Below, in pieces: positions 60,721-64,000 of a DNA stretch of 64,000 nt. The position numbers and the translations under genes are program-made. The notes under the pieces are model-generated. The model was not told the DNA's origin, ran no database searches, and saw nothing but the letters and a program-made list of their open reading frames with translations. Position 1 is the stretch's first letter; every line of letters starts with the position of its first letter. The DNA is taken from NCBI RefSeq assembly GCF_900168015.1, contig NZ_FUYR01000004.1, forward strand, positions 62,001-126,000, written 5' to 3'. This stretch comes from Daejeonella lutea (lineage in GTDB: Bacteria; Bacteroidota; Bacteroidia; Sphingobacteriales; Sphingobacteriaceae).

Positions 60721-61908
60721 ATGGATAATAAGGAGTTTAAAATTTTAGTTGACAAATATCTTTCAGGCACGGCTAGTCCGGAGGAGGAAGAATATCTGTT
60801 AAACTATTATGATTCTTTCCAGGAGAATGAGATCTCATGGGATGAAGACAAAATGGGGATACGGGAAGAGGTAAAAAGCAAACTCTACACCCGGGCACTC
60901 AACAAAATTTCGGAAGTTGAGCGTTCCGGGATGCGGAGAACAAAATACCTGATGAAATGGAGCCTGGCAGCAGCGGTCATAATGATTGTTTCAGTTGCAG
61001 TTTATTTTTATTCTTTGCAGGCAGATCCAGTACCTGTTCTGGCAGCCAAAAAAGAAAAGCCGGTCTTGAATGATATACTACCCGGTGGAAACAAAGCGAT
61101 TCTGACGCTAGCCGATGGCACGCAAATCATTCTGGATAACGCAGCTGATGGCACGCTCACCACACAGGGCAACATTTCAGTAAACAAGAATAAAGACGGG
61201 CAGCTGATTTATAAAGTTAATAACGGAGCTTCCGAATCAGCCAAAGTGCTTGAGTTTAATACGATTAGAACGCCCGCCAGTGGTCAATACCAGGTCGTTC
61301 TCTCGGATGAGACCAAGGTTTGGCTTAACGCAGGTTCCTCCATTAAATTCCCTACAGCCTTCACCGCGAATGAACGCCTGGTAGAAATAGAAGGCGAAGC
61401 TTATTTCGAAGTGGCAAAAGACAGAAAACGCCCATTTCGTGTAAAAAGTGATAATCAGCTGATTGAAGTTCTTGGGACCCATTTTAATGTCAACGCTTAT
61501 CGCGATGAATCATTAGTTAAAACCACAGTTGTAGAAGGTTCAGTAAAAATATCTTCCGGGACTGAAAATAATACCATAAAACCTGGACAACAGAACCGCT
61601 TGTCACGTACAAAAGGAAATATGCACATTGCCGAAGTAGATCTCGAGGAAGCAATTTCCTGGAAAAACGGGCTTTTCATGTTTGATAACGAAGAGATTCA
61701 CAGCATAATGCGGAAAATCTCCCGATGGTATGGAGTCGAAGTAGTTTACCAGGACCGTGATATTGAAGAAAAATTTGGAGGTACTGTGTCAAGGTTTGAA
61801 AACGTCTCGCAGGTCCTAAAAATATTGGAAGTAACCGGAACTATTCATTTTAAAATTGTACAGGGTGATGACTCTGGCAAAGGAAGGAGAATAATCGTTA
61901 TGAAATAA
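60721..61908 (+). CDS. FecR family anti-sigma / signal transducer
   Basis: It has 395 residues from the ATG at 60721. The N-terminal cytoplasmic anti-sigma part (about 1-75) has LVDKYLSGTASPEEEEYLLNY. One membrane helix lies at about 80-99. The periplasmic FecR domain (about 180-275) has TPASGQYQVVLSDETKVWLNAG, FEVAKDRKRPFRVKSDNQLI and VLGTHFNVNAYRDE. A C-terminal STN-partner domain (DUF4974-like, about 310-395) follows. It would pass the occupancy of the SusC receptor to the sigma factor. Confidence 0.93.
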   Translation: MDNKEFKILVDKYLSGTASPEEEEYLLNYYDSFQENEISWDEDKMGIREEVKSKLYTRALNKISEVERSGMRRTKYLMKWSLAAAVIMIVSVAVYFYSLQADPVPVLAAKKEKPVLNDILPGGNKAILTLADGTQIILDNAADGTLTTQGNISVNKNKDGQLIYKVNNGASESAKVLEFNTIRTPASGQYQVVLSDETKVWLNAGSSIKFPTAFTANERLVEIEGEAYFEVAKDRKRPFRVKSDNQLIEVLGTHFNVNAYRDESLVKTTVVEGSVKISSGTENNTIKPGQQNRLSRTKGNMHIAEVDLEEAISWKNGLFMFDNEEIHSIMRKISRWYGVEVVYQDRDIEEKFGGTVSRFENVSQVLKILEVTGTIHFKIVQGDDSGKGRRIIVMK

Positions 61909-61924
61909 ACACTACCACATTCAT

Positions 61925-61978
61925 AATGAGAAAAAACCAGGAGCGTTGGAGCGCCCCTGGCAAATTGAGCATCTCATT
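61925..61978 (+). promoter_or_regulatory. Nested hairpin between FecR and SusC
   Basis: The outer stem AATGAG/CTCATT encloses an inner stem CCAGGAGCG/GCGCCCCTGG with one mismatch. It lies 42 bases before the SusC start and lacks a T-run, so it may set the ratio of anti-sigma to receptor by RNA processing or partial attenuation. Confidence 0.5.
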
Positions 61979-62019
61979 AAAACTCAGGATAAGTATTAAT
62001 TAACTCAAATAACAAAAGT

Positions 62020-64000
62020 ATGAAATTTAATCCAACTGGCTTTTCAGGCGAGCGTTGTCGCCTGTATTATAAATTTCTTTTAGTGATGAAACTTACCATG
62101 ATTTTACTCATAGCCGGACTGATGCAGGTAAATGCTGCAGGTTATGCCCAGAAAATCACACTCGCAAAGAACGACGCTACACTCGTCTCAGTTCTGAAAC
62201 TCATCAGACAGCAAAGCGACTATAATTTCGTATACAATCTCAAAAGCCTTAAGAACGCAAAAACGGTAAGTATCAATATCAAAAACGTTGATATCGAAGA
62301 TGCTTTAAAAATCTGTTTCGATGGGCAGCCCCTAACTTATGAAATTCTTCTTAAGACCGTGGTTATTAAAGACCTGGAAAGGCCTGAGGTTCAGGCGGCA
62401 GATATCCGCGTAAGTGGAAAGGTTACAGATAATACTGGCACCCCGCTGCCTGGCGTGAGTGTGAAGGTGAAAGATGGCAGTGCGGGGATCTCTACAGACG
62501 CTTCAGGCTCATATTCGATTACGGTGCCTGAGACAAGTACACTCATATTTACCTATATCGGGTTTGCAACTCAGGAAGTTCCGGTTAATAACCGCACGGT
62601 GATTGATATTACCCTAAAGGAAGCTGCGATGGCAATAAACGAAGTGGTTGTTGTCACAGCCCTTGGCCTTGAGCGTCAGAAAAAAACCCTGACGTACAGT
62701 ACTCAATCGGTGAGTGTGGAAGAACTTACGCAATCGCGCGACCTGAATGTGGTTAACGCATTGCAGGGAAAAGTAGCAGGTCTGAATATTGGATCAGGTT
62801 CCAGCGGCGTTGGATCTCCTTCACGGGTTATCCTGCGCGGTAACCGCTCGATCAATGGGAATAGTCAGCCCTTGTATGTGATTGATGGCGTACCGGTGCG
62901 CGGTAACCCAGCCGATATCAATCCGGATAATATTGCTTCTATTAACGTGTTAAAAGGTGCAAATGCATCGGCCCTCTACGGCAGTTCCGGCCAGAATGGT
63001 GTAATTGTTATCGAAACCAAGAAAGGAAAACAAGGGGTAAATGTAGGACTGAATACGACATATATGGCTATGGACGCTGTCCAATCCATTCCATTCCAGT
63101 ATTCTTATGGTCAAGGTGCGGGAGGAATATACAACAGAGCTTCAGAAGATGCCTGGGGTCCGGCACTCGACGGTGCGCAGGTGGCAACATGGTCACTGAA
63201 TCCGGCGGCAGCGGGTCAGACTTACGCCTTTTCAGGGCAACCAGGCGTTCGGGAAGGTTTATTTCAGCGGGGTCATAATTCTGCTACTAACCTTACCGTA
63301 AGTGCAGGAAACGAAAAAACGCAGACGGCCTTCAATTATACTTATACGAACGCCGATGGGATAGTGCCTAACAACGCACTTCAGCGGCACAATATTGCAC
63401 TCCGGATCACTAACCAGATATCGAAGAAGTTCAGTATTGACGGCAAGCTCGACTATGCCAGGCAGAACATTGATAACCAGATCGCTGAAGGCGAGTCAAG
63501 CTTTAACCCGGTTCGCCACATCTATACCATGCCGCCGAACATCCGCCAGCAGGACCTTGCAGATTATGAGTTCATCAACCCTGCTACCGGTGTAGCCCGG
63601 CAAAATTACTGGTCAGATGGGGCAGTAACAGCGGCTAACCCGTATTGGGCCATGTATAGGAATCTAAAATATACCAAATCCAACCGTCTGATCGCTATGA
63701 CGGCTTTGACCTATCGCTTTACCGACTATCTTAAATTAATGGTGCGCGGGTCATACGACGGCGAATCGACCGGAAATGAGGAGAAATCTTACAATGGTAC
63801 GTTCCGCGATCCATCCGGAAGGTATGCATTAGGAGCGGGCGAATCTCAGCAGGCAATAGGTGATTTGCTTTTAGGATTTAACAAGCAAATGAACCCCAAC
63901 TTCTCGATCCAGGCAAATCTTGGAGCAGAGATTCGTAATAACAGCAGTACCTCAGTAAGTTCTTCAACCGGTTCCGCCCTGAACGTGCCTAATTTGTTTG
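62020..64000 (+). CDS. SusC/RagA-type TonB-linked outer membrane receptor with STN domain, partial
   Basis: 660 residues are visible before the right edge. The N-terminal signal region (about 1-44) is followed by an STN domain (about 46-112, with VSVLKLIRQQSDYNFVYNL-type sequence, read as LIRQQSDYNFVYN), then CarboxypepD_reg (about 125-205, with GKVTDNTGTPLPGVSV), and a plug with ALQGKVAGLNI, LRGNRSINGNSQPLYVIDGV and ALYGSSGQNGVIVIETKKGK at about 247-345. The barrel begins after. The STN domain explains the sigma-FecR pair: it contacts FecR in the periplasm. The SusD partner is expected beyond the window. Confidence 0.93.
   Translation, partial: MKFNPTGFSGERCRLYYKFLLVMKLTMILLIAGLMQVNAAGYAQKITLAKNDATLVSVLKLIRQQSDYNFVYNLKSLKNAKTVSINIKNVDIEDALKICFDGQPLTYEILLKTVVIKDLERPEVQAADIRVSGKVTDNTGTPLPGVSVKVKDGSAGISTDASGSYSITVPETSTLIFTYIGFATQEVPVNNRTVIDITLKEAAMAINEVVVVTALGLERQKKTLTYSTQSVSVEELTQSRDLNVVNALQGKVAGLNIGSGSSGVGSPSRVILRGNRSINGNSQPLYVIDGVPVRGNPADINPDNIASINVLKGANASALYGSSGQNGVIVIETKKGKQGVNVGLNTTYMAMDAVQSIPFQYSYGQGAGGIYNRASEDAWGPALDGAQVATWSLNPAAAGQTYAFSGQPGVREGLFQRGHNSATNLTVSAGNEKTQTAFNYTYTNADGIVPNNALQRHNIALRITNQISKKFSIDGKLDYARQNIDNQIAEGESSFNPVRHIYTMPPNIRQQDLADYEFINPATGVARQNYWSDGAVTAANPYWAMYRNLKYTKSNRLIAMTALTYRFTDYLKLMVRGSYDGESTGNEEKSYNGTFRDPSGRYALGAGESQQAIGDLLLGFNKQMNPNFSIQANLGAEIRNNSSTSVSSSTGSALNVPNLF

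Overview
This 64 kb window is chromosomal DNA from a member of the Bacteroidota, most likely of the Sphingobacteriaceae (Pedobacter/Mucilaginibacter-like). The lineage call rests on gene content: DUF3098, DUF4295, DUF5683 and DUF2911 proteins, a type IX secretion (T9SS) type B sorting domain, SusC/RagA with an ECF sigma factor and FecR partner, CarboxypepD_reg TonB-dependent receptors, a BshC bacillithiol enzyme and -7 elements resembling TAnnTTTG. Genus is inference; no rRNA is present.

Layout. 0-13.4 kb is core: uppP-DUF3098-ftsX on the minus strand, divergent from leuS; then a TonB-dependent receptor, a BtuF-like binding protein, an FMN reductase, and the run parA-parB-DUF5683-dapB-lepB. 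13.5-22.4 kb reads on the minus strand: a 904-aa MG2/plug-like secreted protein, an Ldh-family dehydrogenase, bshC, rimO, ftsY, DUF4295, rpmG and rpmB. 23-30.4 kb reads forward: acs, a CsbD protein, surE, lpxB, a T9SS-sorted protein and a PAP2-like protein. DUF2911 and a thioredoxin-fold protein without CxxC lie on the minus strand, followed by tRNA-Ala(GGC). 32.5-39 kb is an accessory patch: gene remnants, short direct repeats, orphan small proteins, three tandem paralogues of an unrecognised secreted family, a cupin, a fatty-acid desaturase, a four-helix-bundle (S23/IVP-like) gene and two small charged proteins. 39-48.8 kb carries parE-cdd-OmpA, an ECF sigma factor overlapping its membrane partner, parC and msrA. 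49-56.7 kb has a lipoprotein, an RlmI-like methyltransferase, MlaF/MlaE, an SDR enzyme and a PspC / LiaF-like / GYF-RDD envelope group. The right end has a TonB-like protein, a BlaI-BlaR1 pair in which BlaR1 carries TonB C-terminal domains, and an ECF sigma-FecR-SusC signalling unit cut by the window edge.

The most unusual signal is not a protein. At least 17 intergenic spaces carry arrays of degenerate words, mostly with a 7-bp period, usually as two inverted arms that could fold into long imperfect hairpins. The word differs from locus to locus (for example TTTTACG/AACGTAT, GTTATAA/TTATAAC, CAGTAAT/ATTACTG, GTTGAAA/TTTCAAC, TAGGAAA), but the period and the arm geometry are kept. Arrays fill every gap of rpmB-rpmG-DUF4295-ftsY, abut start or stop codons (leuS, surE, lpxB, parE, parC, rpmB), supply the last codons of two genes, and in one case bracket the four-helix-bundle gene. 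All calls come from reading sequence; no homology search was run.
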